Below, piece after piece: positions 55,483 to 63,521 of a stretch of 64,000 bases of DNA. Positions within the stretch are counted from its first letter, which is position 1. The number at the start of each line of letters is the position of its first letter. A program made the position numbers and the translations under genes. The notes beneath the pieces are model-generated. The model ran no database searches. It was not told the DNA's origin and saw only the letters and a list, made by a program, of their open reading frames with translations. The DNA is from Leptospira gomenensis. Its GTDB lineage: Bacteria > Spirochaetota > Leptospiria > Leptospirales > Leptospiraceae. The DNA is taken from the NCBI RefSeq assembly GCF_004770155.1, contig NZ_RQFA01000046.1, positions 145,707 through 209,706 of the forward strand, written 5' to 3'.

Positions 55483-56223
55483 TTAAAAAGTGATCACCAA
55501 CAAAGACAACGAAAACGCTCCGAAACCGATCCAACCGACTTGTTGCATATCCCGAACCGCGTCCGGTCCGTCCTTTTCGATTCGTTGTCCCAAAGCGGGA
55601 AGCAACAACATGGAAGCCAAATGGATCGGAATAAGAGCTTTGTGGGCGAAAATAGGACTGTATATGTTCACGTCGGAATCCTCCGAATCGACAATACGTT
55701 TCGGAGCGAAATAAGCGAGACCGGCAGTAAGAAAATACATTCCAAAAGCAGCATATGCAAATTGTTTATGAGAACTACCGGAATGTTTGGCTTCCCATTC
55801 CTCCTGAGACTTTAGAGCCAGATAAAGCGGGAAATTGGAGGCCGGATCCTTTAGCAAAAGATAATCCGCAGCGATGCTGTTTTGATTCAATCCTTGTGCT
55901 ATAGCAACTACATACAACGGATCGTTGTTCGCATATTCGGGACGGGTAAGTAGAACCAGCTGCGAGTATTCGTCCGATTTGCGATACAAGCTGTCTTTGG
56001 CTTTTTCACCTTCTATATTGGCCGCAAGCCATAGTCCTAAGGTAACAAACCCTGCGATCTGGTGCCATTCCAACATACTACGTCGGATTAATAGATCCTT
56101 CTTTTCCGGTTTTGGGGAGAAGGACTTTTCCGGCAAAGGAGACGGTGTTTGTACTTGCGCTTCCAGAGCGGTAAAATAAGAGAAAGTGAATAAAACAAAA
56201 ATCAAAAACAGATTCCGCAGCAT
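55483..56223 (-). CDS. Exported four-helix membrane protein, possibly cytochrome b561-like
   Basis: This 246-residue protein has a signal peptide (LFLIFVLFTFSYFTALEAQ), then about four membrane helices. Histidines lie at their ends: LEWHQIAGFVTLGLWLA, SSHKQFAYAAFGMYFLTAG, FAHKALIPIHLASMLLLPALG and a last helix GWIGFGAFSLSLLVITF. This layout could bind heme as in b561-type cytochromes, but no family signature is complete, so the call is tentative. AAGGAT lies 7 bases before the ATG. It is the first gene of a unit with YceI (10 bp apart). A decayed aldo/keto reductase lies divergently upstream. Confidence 0.55.
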   Translation of the reverse strand: MLRNLFLIFVLFTFSYFTALEAQVQTPSPLPEKSFSPKPEKKDLLIRRSMLEWHQIAGFVTLGLWLAANIEGEKAKDSLYRKSDEYSQLVLLTRPEYANNDPLYVVAIAQGLNQNSIAADYLLLKDPASNFPLYLALKSQEEWEAKHSGSSHKQFAYAAFGMYFLTAGLAYFAPKRIVDSEDSDVNIYSPIFAHKALIPIHLASMLLLPALGQRIEKDGPDAVRDMQQVGWIGFGAFSLSLLVITF

Positions 56224-56315
56224 GTTCGTATCCTTTGATGGAACGCGTATGTATTACACGCAAAACGAGTATAATCGAAGATATTTTTTTTACAATTACG
56301 ATTCGATAAAGACGG

Positions 56316-56878
56316 ATGAAATACCGAAAAAACGGAGGTTTCATCGAAGCTCGTTACGGATAAACCGAACGACGTCTACAGTAAATTATATCTTTAGAAA
56401 AACAAGGTTCGATAACTTTTATAATCGGTTTAGGACGTACGGGAATGAGCGAATTTTACGGATCAAAAACCGATTCGAAACCGCTCTCGATCTTTCGAAG
56501 AGTCCACGAAATCGGCGCGTTCTCGGGAACTTCGAAGTTATACGGACCTTACATCAGCGAAAAATTACCAACCGAAGCGCTAAAATAAATCCGATCGAAA
56601 ACGAAAGTCTCCACGAAATAATGCAAGGCGGGGCACGTCGGTCTTTCGGATCTATTGCAAAAATATTAAAAAAACATAATACAAATCATCCGATCGCCGC
56701 GTTTCAGACGGAATATCCTTTTCGGAGTCGCGATCCCGAGGGTGAAATATTATCCTTATACGAATCGCCCGGAGAAGGATTCGTCGCATACGGCCGCGAA
56801 AGAAGACCTGAACGAAAACGAATCGATCGCACCGAAAAGGATCACGGCGGAGCACGTTAGCCGGAATGGCGAAGCAAA
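56316..56878 (+). pseudogene. Decayed aldo/keto reductase (AKR13/YajO-type)
   Basis: Pieces of one aldo/keto reductase lie in three frames. An N-terminal scrap starts at ATG 56316 (MKYRKNGG, then a stop at 56361). A second frame around 56412-56585 reads IGLGRTGMSEFYGSKTD and KLYGPYISEKLPTEALK, matching the family's GLGCMGMSEFYG and MYGPYTNEEL region, and stops at 56586. A third frame (about 56610-56800) reads MQGGARRSFGSIAKI and NHPIAAFQTEYPF, then RDPEGEILSLYESPGEGFVAYG, matching the HPIAALQTEYSLWSRDPE and GIGFVAYSPLG blocks. A last shift gives a short tail ending near 56878. Compared with the family, about 70 central and most C-terminal residues are missing. The gene cannot make a working enzyme. 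Confidence 0.85.
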
Positions 56879-56881
56879 CCG

Positions 56882-59860
56882 TTAGGATTTACGTTTCATC
56901 GCGATCATAGCGATATCGTCGGAAAGTTCCGAGAATCCCGGACCGCCTAAATTTTTACCGGTATGAACGTCCAGATCTTCGACGACGGTCCGTATGATTT
57001 CGGAGGGAGAATCGTGCGCGTTCGTAAGGATCGTTTTCGCCAAACGGTCCTTACCGTACATCGCTCCTTGCGGACTTCTCGCTTCGTCCAATCCGTCCGT
57101 GTATTGGAAAAAAATATCGCCTGCGTCCATGAGGAAAGATCTCGCTTCTATCGTAGTTTCGAAGAAGGAATTTTCATCCATACCGATGGGCAAACCTCCT
57201 GCCGGAAGTTCCCGAATCTTTTTTTCGGAAGCATCGTATAACAGAGGTTTTACGTGTCCCGCGGAGATATAACGCATTTTGAACGCGGAACGATCGTAGA
57301 TCGCCATAAAAAAAGTCACAAAAATATGATCGGGAGTATCGGAATAAAGATATTCGTTCAGTTCGGTCAGGATCTTTCTCAAATCCCTTTCCCCTTTTCT
57401 TAGAATAGCTCTTACTTGAGCGCGAAATAAGGACATAACGATAGCGGGACCTACACCGTGACTGGAAACGTCTCCGACACAAAGCGCAACTTCGTTCTTG
57501 TTCAGTTCGATAAAATCGTAATAATCGCCGCCTACGCCGGCCATCGCTTTGTAAAAGGCTCCGAATTCGACCGCGTCTCCGGGATCGTTCGGAAGTTTTT
57601 CCGGTAGAAGACGTTTTTGAATTTCCTCCGCGGCAAGAAGTTCTCCTTTCATCTCCTCCCTTTCTTTTAACCCTTGCGTCATACGATTGAGTGAATCGCT
57701 CAAAATTCCGATTTCATCGTAACCCGACGGAGGGAATTCGACGTTCAGATTTCCTTTTCCCACTTCCTCCGTCCTACTTATGATCGTTTTGATTCTCCGC
57801 GCAACCATCCAAGCCAAAACATAGGCGAACAGGATGGCGACAAAACCGAGCAATGCCGTATAACGTAGAAGTTCTTCCCTATTTTGTCTTATCTTACGCA
57901 GACCATCGGTTCTATCCAAAATTACGACGTTAAATCCGAGATGATTTTTGCGAAGTAGATCGCGCGCCAATCCCGACGCTTCCTTCACTTCCGATTCAGA
58001 AAACAAAGGGGAAGAATCCAAGGCCCACATCCACTCCTCGGCTTCGCTTCTACTTCGGATTAAAATTCCGGAATCCAAAACGGGAATTGCGGACTTCGGA
58101 AGTTCGGTCTCGGAATTTCCGGCGAAGATCCAGTCGCGCAAGAGAGCCCATTTCTTTTTTACGGTTTTTCTTTCCTCCGAATTTCTCCAAAAGCGACGCA
58201 TCGAATTGAAGTCGGAACGATACGGAAGAAAAACAAATTCGTCCAACGCGGCTTCCCTCAAACCTACGAAGGACGCGGGCGCACGGAAAAAAATCGAATC
58301 GCTCCAATCGAATTGAGTCGCCTCCGCTCTTTCTAAAATCTCACGAATTTCCTCCGCGTTCGCCTCCAAGGAACGGATGTTTTCCTGTATGTCTTCGGGC
58401 GAGAAGTTTGCCTCAACTTCTTTGACGGGCATTTTTTCCTTTTTTTTCCAGACCAAAAGTTCTTCGTTCAACGATCGCAACTTCGATTGTAGAAGGGATA
58501 TCTCCTTTTTACGATCGAGCTCCATCCTCGCAATTTCTTCCGAATAAGGATTCAATTCATCTAATTTAGAATCCCTTAATTTAATAATTTTTTTATATTG
58601 AGAATATAAACTTCTAAACTCCGGATCCGAAGCCGGTTTTATCTTGCCGACCTTTTTCAACTCGCCAACTTTCGATTTTATTTTTTGTGAAAGTTCCCCG
58701 AGATCCGAAGCGAATTTCCGATCCGTATCCAGATATTGTTTCCAACGATTGGGATTTTTCAGGACTTCGTCTATCAACGTTTCCGAACGTTCCGCAATAC
58801 CCGGATTCCGAAATACGACTCGGTAGGAAACCTCGTATTGCCTGCCCGCGATTTCGTAATTTTCCGGATCGCGAAATTCCCGCATGACCCGAAAAGGATC
58901 GTCGCCCCGAAACAATCCTTTTTTATTTTCCTCGAAGGAAGCCGTGCTCAATAACTTTTTTCCGGTTTCTGAAGATTCGGGAAAAAGAAGTCCCGTATCC
59001 AAAGTCTGTTTCCCGGAAGTATCGTAGGCGAGAATCCGAATCTTGTCGGGTAAAAGTCCCAAAGAGGAAATTTTATCCTTATACGATCCCCGGAAGAAGT
59101 TTTGAAGATTCTTGGTCAATGCGGTTTCGCCTAACGCAGATTTCTTTTCGGATTCGGAAACATATTTAACCAACGATTCCTTTTCAGAGGACAGCGTCTC
59201 CTTTTCGGAGATAAGTTCTTTCCTTCGTTTAGGATCCGATAAGGAGGAAATCTCCGATTCCAAGGTTTTGATCTCCTCGTCGGCTTCGGCGATTCTGTAA
59301 CGGGCGTTTTCGGCTTCGATCCTGGCCAAGGCGGTCCGTCTCGAAATATTCATTAACTTATCATAATACAATGGATCGATCGGAGTTCCGTTTTCCCTAC
59401 GAAGTTCTCCTCTTACCTTGATTTCGAAATCGCGGATTTCATTTTCGGAAAGATAACGAGTGAAATAGGTATCCACCGATTTTTGATAATAATTGTGCTT
59501 CACCTTCAATCCGATGGAAGCCCCGAAAGATTTAAGCGCGCCGAAGAGACCGCCTTCTTTTTTGATCACCTTTCTTTTGAATTTACCGAGCTCTTTCTTT
59601 TTTTCCTTTACTCTGATCTTAAACTCCTCGATTAAAATCAGGCTATAACTCAACTTTTCGAGATCCGATACTACGGCATTCACGTATTCTAAAGGAGCTT
59701 TCAGCTCCGTGTTCATCTTTTCTTCGAGTGACTTTTGTTGCTGATTGTAGTAGATCACTGAGGTGATCGTTAGGAGAGAGATTACGAGAACGGCGGTAAA
59801 AAAGGAAAGTTTGGCCCGGATCCCGGGAAGGATCATACGTAGATATTTATCTGGAATCAT
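56882..59860 (-). CDS. HAMP-SpoIIE serine phosphatase, membrane sensor
   Basis: This 992-residue protein has an N-terminal membrane helix (about 14-37), a very long extracytoplasmic region rich in coiled coil (about 40-655), a second helix (about 660-685, ALLGFVAILFAYVLAWMVARR), a HAMP linker and a SpoIIE/PP2C phosphatase domain (about 745-990). Phosphatase motifs are VGGDYYDFIEL, CVGDVSSHGVGPAIVMS, FFQYTDGLDEAR and ELSDDIAMIAM. GAGGAAAG precedes the ATG. It overlaps the RsbW-like gene by 14 bp and ends the partner-switching operon that starts at 61555. It should dephosphorylate the STAS protein at 60290. Confidence 0.92.
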   Translation of the reverse strand: MIPDKYLRMILPGIRAKLSFFTAVLVISLLTITSVIYYNQQQKSLEEKMNTELKAPLEYVNAVVSDLEKLSYSLILIEEFKIRVKEKKKELGKFKRKVIKKEGGLFGALKSFGASIGLKVKHNYYQKSVDTYFTRYLSENEIRDFEIKVRGELRRENGTPIDPLYYDKLMNISRRTALARIEAENARYRIAEADEEIKTLESEISSLSDPKRRKELISEKETLSSEKESLVKYVSESEKKSALGETALTKNLQNFFRGSYKDKISSLGLLPDKIRILAYDTSGKQTLDTGLLFPESSETGKKLLSTASFEENKKGLFRGDDPFRVMREFRDPENYEIAGRQYEVSYRVVFRNPGIAERSETLIDEVLKNPNRWKQYLDTDRKFASDLGELSQKIKSKVGELKKVGKIKPASDPEFRSLYSQYKKIIKLRDSKLDELNPYSEEIARMELDRKKEISLLQSKLRSLNEELLVWKKKEKMPVKEVEANFSPEDIQENIRSLEANAEEIREILERAEATQFDWSDSIFFRAPASFVGLREAALDEFVFLPYRSDFNSMRRFWRNSEERKTVKKKWALLRDWIFAGNSETELPKSAIPVLDSGILIRSRSEAEEWMWALDSSPLFSESEVKEASGLARDLLRKNHLGFNVVILDRTDGLRKIRQNREELLRYTALLGFVAILFAYVLAWMVARRIKTIISRTEEVGKGNLNVEFPPSGYDEIGILSDSLNRMTQGLKEREEMKGELLAAEEIQKRLLPEKLPNDPGDAVEFGAFYKAMAGVGGDYYDFIELNKNEVALCVGDVSSHGVGPAIVMSLFRAQVRAILRKGERDLRKILTELNEYLYSDTPDHIFVTFFMAIYDRSAFKMRYISAGHVKPLLYDASEKKIRELPAGGLPIGMDENSFFETTIEARSFLMDAGDIFFQYTDGLDEARSPQGAMYGKDRLAKTILTNAHDSPSEIIRTVVEDLDVHTGKNLGGPGFSELSDDIAMIAMKRKS

Positions 59861-60284
59861 TTTCTTTCCTCGGGTGAATCAGTGTTAGGCGGTTTCGGGC
59901 GGGACGTTGGAGGCGTTTGTAACGTACGGTCATTATTTTTTTAAGGGAACGTAACCCGAAACCGCCGTCGGCTCCCGTTTCGAAAAGTTCTTTCCAAGTA
60001 TCGCTTTTTTTTAAAGTGGGATCGAATGGAATTCCATCGTCGGTGATGGTGAACCTCAAGAAATTTTTATTTCTGATCATCTTGAGTTCCACTTGGGATA
60101 CGCGTTGATCAGGAAATCCGTGTTCGATCACGTTGGTAAGCGCCTCGTCGATGGCAAAGACCAACCTACCCCGCAGAATATCTTCACAATCGTTTCCTAA
60201 AAACGAACGCACCTCTTCCCTCACCTTCGCCAGCTCGGAAAGATCGTTGGGAAACGTATGAATCCTTTGGGATTTAGGATCCAT
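59847..60284 (-). CDS. RsbW/SpoIIAB-like anti-sigma serine kinase
   Basis: This 145-residue GHKL-fold kinase has an N box FAIDEALTNVIEHGF (about 42-56), G1 TITDDGIPFDP and G2 GGFGLRSLKKIM. In partner switching it binds either a sigma factor or other target, or the STAS antagonist, which it phosphorylates. It lies 5 bp after the STAS gene and overlaps the phosphatase gene by 14 bp. No sigma factor is in the operon, so its target may be elsewhere or may be the first gene's product (inference). The start ATG at 60284 matches the family length. Confidence 0.9.
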   Translation of the reverse strand: MDPKSQRIHTFPNDLSELAKVREEVRSFLGNDCEDILRGRLVFAIDEALTNVIEHGFPDQRVSQVELKMIRNKNFLRFTITDDGIPFDPTLKKSDTWKELFETGADGGFGLRSLKKIMTVRYKRLQRPARNRLTLIHPRKENDSR

Positions 60285-60289
60285 TTGGA

Positions 60290-60631
60290 TCAGAACGCAG
60301 AGATCGCGTCCTTAACGTTTTCGAATACGCGAATCTTTTTCGTGAAATACATAAGATCCATCGTATCCCTTACTTCTTTTTTAATATTAGAAAAAACGAT
60401 TTCTCCGGATTTTTCCTTTAAATATTTCAGAATGGAATTCAAAACTCCGATTCCTGCGGAAGCGATATAAGTCACTCCTGAAAAATCGCAGAGAATTAAA
60501 GTCGCGCCGTTGCCGATGGATGACTCGAGTTTTAACTTAAGATCCGGCGCGGTTTTAGCGTCGATCTCTCCCAAAATCTGAAGAACCAGAATTTTTCCCT
60601 CTTTCCTTTCCTGAATCGTAAGTGTAGCCAT
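60290..60631 (-). CDS. STAS-domain anti-sigma factor antagonist (operon copy)
   Basis: This 113-residue STAS domain is of the RsbV type. The phospho-acceptor loop reads TYIASAGIGVLNS, with Ser at about residue 58. AAGGG stands 8 bases before the ATG. It follows the stop of the unknown first gene without a gap (60632/60631) and precedes the kinase gene by 5 bp. As part of the partner-switching set it would be phosphorylated by the kinase at 59847 and reset by the phosphatase at 56882. It differs from the STAS protein at 18823. Confidence 0.9.
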   Translation of the reverse strand: MATLTIQERKEGKILVLQILGEIDAKTAPDLKLKLESSIGNGATLILCDFSGVTYIASAGIGVLNSILKYLKEKSGEIVFSNIKKEVRDTMDLMYFTKKIRVFENVKDAISAF

Positions 60632-61555
60632 CTATATTCCCTTTTTAATATCCTTCATCATGTCCTTTTCACGAATGATCCCGTATAACTTACGTTCGAG
60701 TCCGTCGATTTCATAATAATATCTCGCGTTGGGATCGCCTTCGAAGATATGGGCGTATTTTCGGATTCCCTGAATCGCCTTTCTTACGTTTCCTTCCAGA
60801 ATCCCTTTGGTGATCAGATAATACAATTCTATCGCGAGCGATTCCCTAAGATTCTCCCTGAAGTGAGCGTCCCTTTTTTCGAGCGCCTTCACGAGATTCT
60901 CCGCTTCCTGTCCGTTATAATTTTCGGAATCGCTGAATTTTATAATATAAGAAGATAATAATTTTTTACATTTAGGAAGATCATCCGATTTGGTTGCCGT
61001 GAGAATCATGTTATAGAGCCTGTGCACTTCGCCGTCCAGATGCACTTTTTGTCTGTGTGTATCGAGTTTTACCGGTTCTAACGCGTTTTTCAATTCTTCT
61101 GGGGAGAAATTTTTGATCGAATCCTCGAAAAGACGTTCGCTTTTCGTTCGGTTCAATTCTCGGAATTCGGAGAGCGGTTTTTCGATGACTGAAAAAAAAT
61201 CCGCCGCTTCAGGACTTTCCGCCACCGCGTCCCGTTCCTGGATTTTTTCCAAGAAGAAGATACAACTGTCGCCGACCGCGGATAAATTCTCGCCCAACGC
61301 ATAGGAAACCAATCGTTTACAATTCAACCCGATGGTATGAACATACGCCGGATCCTGCGAATCCGATTGTATCTTATCTATGATTTTGGCGGCGCTTTGT
61401 GTCGAATGGGATTTTTCCCTTTCCCAACCCGCGTATGTCAAAGGTTCGATAAGGTATTTTCTAAAATTTTTTTTGCCGGATAAGGCCAGAAGGCGAATGG
61501 TTTTGATGAATTCCTGCGCTAAGGATTGCGGGATTTTACTTCTTGGATTAGGCAT
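60632..61555 (-). CDS. Unknown protein heading the partner-switching operon
   Basis: I do not recognise this 307-residue protein. It is soluble, with no signal or membrane helix, and almost wholly helical. Repeated helix pairs (for example LAIELYYLITKGILEGNVRKA and RLYNMILTATKSDDLPKCKKL) look like TPR/SEL1-type or all-helical scaffold repeats, but no consensus is met. The ATG at 61555 is chosen over a TTG 6 bases upstream. Its stop abuts the STAS gene. By position it could be the output, target or scaffold of the switch, the part that differs between partner-switching operons. Confidence 0.75.
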   Translation of the reverse strand: MPNPRSKIPQSLAQEFIKTIRLLALSGKKNFRKYLIEPLTYAGWEREKSHSTQSAAKIIDKIQSDSQDPAYVHTIGLNCKRLVSYALGENLSAVGDSCIFFLEKIQERDAVAESPEAADFFSVIEKPLSEFRELNRTKSERLFEDSIKNFSPEELKNALEPVKLDTHRQKVHLDGEVHRLYNMILTATKSDDLPKCKKLLSSYIIKFSDSENYNGQEAENLVKALEKRDAHFRENLRESLAIELYYLITKGILEGNVRKAIQGIRKYAHIFEGDPNARYYYEIDGLERKLYGIIREKDMMKDIKKGI

Positions 61556-61710
61556 TTGCAAAAGGACGTTCGAAAAAATCGGACGGATTTTTTTCCTTTT
61601 TTTCGCTCTTGTTGTTAGGCGAAACGGAATTTCCGATGCGAATTCATATACGTCGATTCCGCAAAATGTAAAGTAAAAAGAATATCGTTCGGGGAAAATC
61701 AGGATCCGGT

Positions 61711-62676
61711 TTATGTCCGGAGAACGGGCATTTGTTTCATACCTTCTTCTACGCTTACGATCGGCCTATATCCTAGATCCCGTTTCGCATTGTCGATTTT
61801 GATCGTACAATCGCGGGACATGATATTCGCGCCGAAGCGGGTCAAAGGAGGTTCGTTTTTGATTCTTAAAAATTTCCAGACTATTTCCAAAAGATATGCG
61901 ATGCTACGAGCAAGCCAACCCGGAATCGAACGATCGGGCGGTACCACATTCTGCGTTGCGAGAAGAGAAGTTAGAAAATTACGAAACTTTAATGTTTCAT
62001 CGTCCGTTACGAAATAGACTTTTCCTCCTTGACCCTTGTTTAAAGAGAGTTCGATCGCATGAACTAGATTGGCGATATGGGTCGTATTGGTGAAAGCGTT
62101 TCCTCGGTCGATCCAAGAGAAGGCTCCGTCGGAAACCATTTTTAGTAGGACCGGCAGAACAGTCTTATCACCCGGACCCCAGATCAAACGCGGCCGGATC
62201 GAGATCGTTGACATTGTGGTCGAATTTGCAGCTAACACGCGTTTTTCGGCCTCCGCCTTCGTACGGGAATACGGAAACGGGGTCGATTTCGGATAAGGAT
62301 AGGATTCGTCGATATCGATCATCGGTTGTCCGTAAAACAAGGCGGCTTCCGTTCCGATGAAGATAAACCGTTTTACTCCGGCCTCTTTGGCCGCTTTCAA
62401 AAGCTGTTCCGTACCTTCCACGTTGACTTTCCAAAAATCGGAGAAAGGACCCCATTGTTCCACATAGGCTGCGCTATGAATGACGACGTCGATTCCCTGA
62501 AGAAGTTTCGAGGAAACCGCGTTTAATTCGGAACGGATCGGTTTTCCTCCCGCCGCCCGGATTGGAACGTCCGTTTTTTCGGATCGGGACATTGCGTAGA
62601 CGATATGATTTTTGGATAGAATTCGAGTCGCAGCTTCTCCGACAAAACCGGAAGCTCCGGTGATAAAAAGGTTCAT
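61711..62676 (-). CDS. NAD-dependent epimerase/3-beta-HSD-type dehydrogenase
   Basis: This is a 321-residue extended short-chain dehydrogenase with Rossmann motif TGASGFVGEA (about 6-15) and catalytic pattern PYSRTKAEAEK (Tyr about 138, Lys about 142). Typical substrates are sugar nucleotides, sterol-like or flavonoid-like alcohols; none can be chosen here. GGGAG stands 7 bases before the ATG. The TetR gene lies 180 bp upstream on the same strand, with a candidate operator between them. The gene has no further neighbour on this strand. Confidence 0.88.
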   Translation of the reverse strand: MNLFITGASGFVGEAATRILSKNHIVYAMSRSEKTDVPIRAAGGKPIRSELNAVSSKLLQGIDVVIHSAAYVEQWGPFSDFWKVNVEGTEQLLKAAKEAGVKRFIFIGTEAALFYGQPMIDIDESYPYPKSTPFPYSRTKAEAEKRVLAANSTTMSTISIRPRLIWGPGDKTVLPVLLKMVSDGAFSWIDRGNAFTNTTHIANLVHAIELSLNKGQGGKVYFVTDDETLKFRNFLTSLLATQNVVPPDRSIPGWLARSIAYLLEIVWKFLRIKNEPPLTRFGANIMSRDCTIKIDNAKRDLGYRPIVSVEEGMKQMPVLRT

Positions 62677-62709
62677 TGGATTTCTCCCGAGGTAGAATTG
62701 AGAATGACT

Positions 62710-62726
62710 GGATAGATCGTTCTACC
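62710..62726. promoter_or_regulatory. Candidate TetR-type operator GGATAGATCGTTCTACC
   Basis: TAGA (62713-62716) and TCTA (62721-62724) form arms around TCGT, extended by flanking GG and CC. It lies 34 bp before the epimerase ATG. Several TetR-family regulators use sites with TAGA...TCTA halves, and the TetR gene is next upstream. The match is short. Confidence 0.35.
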
Positions 62727-62776
62727 AATATCATTGGGGCAGCGATTTGGGTCAAGAAAGATCTTCCGTGTTTTGT

Positions 62777-62790
62777 GTGGGAACTCAAAC
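62777..62790 (+). repeat. GTGGGAACTC palindrome element
   Basis: The sequence GTGGGAACTCAAAC lies in the 179-bp gap between the TetR and epimerase genes. It is the most distant copy of the dispersed family from the 28-36 kb cluster. Confidence 0.8.
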
Positions 62791-62855
62791 GCTGCGTTAA
62801 AAAACCGGAGAGATGGGAATACGTTGGTTTTACCGTAACAATTTCGTGTAGGATC

Positions 62856-63521
62856 TCATACCGGAGAAAGCTCTTTCAGAAAATTCTCCAATTCAAACCG
62901 GACGGCCTCCAAGGGTTGAAGGCTCCGGTGCGCTCGGGAAAGCACCAAAGCCCCTTCGATACTAGAAAGGAGAAGAAGGGCTACCGACCGACTTCTCGGC
63001 CCGTCAATCCCGCTTTTCATAAGAAGAGAGGATACTAAATTCTCCCATTTTCGATACGTTTCCGAACAAACTTTTTGAATTCGATCGTTTTCCGCCGCCA
63101 CCTCAAGAACTACGGTTGCGATCGGACAACCCTTTTGGAAACCGGATTGAATCAGTTCTTTTCCAAGGTGATCGGTGAATTCGCGCAAAACATCTCCGAG
63201 TCCGTGAAGATCGATTCGTTTTGCCGGTCCGACAGGGACGGTCTGTGCGGTTGCTTCCGTGCGTTCGACTTTTTCCATTTGTTCGGCGGTTCGTTGCAAG
63301 CCGGCAAACATTTCCATTTCGTTCTCGAGCCGTTCGCCGGCCAAGGAAATCGCTTCCGCAGTCAGTTGTTCTTTTCCTTCCGGAAAATGATGATATAAGG
63401 ACCCGCTCGGAGTTTCGCTGTATTTGAGAATTTCCTTTAATCCCGTTCCGTGATAACCGCGTTCTTGTAAAAGTCTGGCGGTCGTTTGAATCAATCGATC
63501 TCTGGAGCTGAGTTGTTCCAT
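62856..63521 (-). CDS. TetR-family regulator (LmrA/YxaF-like)
   Basis: This 221-residue repressor has an N-terminal helix-turn-helix (DRLIQTTARLLQERG, YHGTGLKEILKYSETPSGS, LYHHFPEGKEQL). The C-terminal domain is of the LmrA/YxaF type, with KGCPIATVVLEVAAEND and RSVALLLLSSIEGALVLSR. The ATG at 63521 is preferred to a TTG 36 bases upstream, since the family begins at about this point. Members control efflux or oxidoreductase genes and release DNA on binding small aromatic or drug ligands. The epimerase downstream on the same strand is the likely target. Confidence 0.88.
   Translation of the reverse strand: MEQLSSRDRLIQTTARLLQERGYHGTGLKEILKYSETPSGSLYHHFPEGKEQLTAEAISLAGERLENEMEMFAGLQRTAEQMEKVERTEATAQTVPVGPAKRIDLHGLGDVLREFTDHLGKELIQSGFQKGCPIATVVLEVAAENDRIQKVCSETYRKWENLVSSLLMKSGIDGPRSRSVALLLLSSIEGALVLSRAHRSLQPLEAVRFELENFLKELSPV

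Noticed and set aside
56186..56860. 224-codon + strand frame read as an intact gene
   Set aside because: It starts inside the divergent gene at 55483, its first half is Arg-rich with no family match, and only its last third matches aldo/keto reductase. The rest of that protein lies in other frames, so it is part of a pseudogene.
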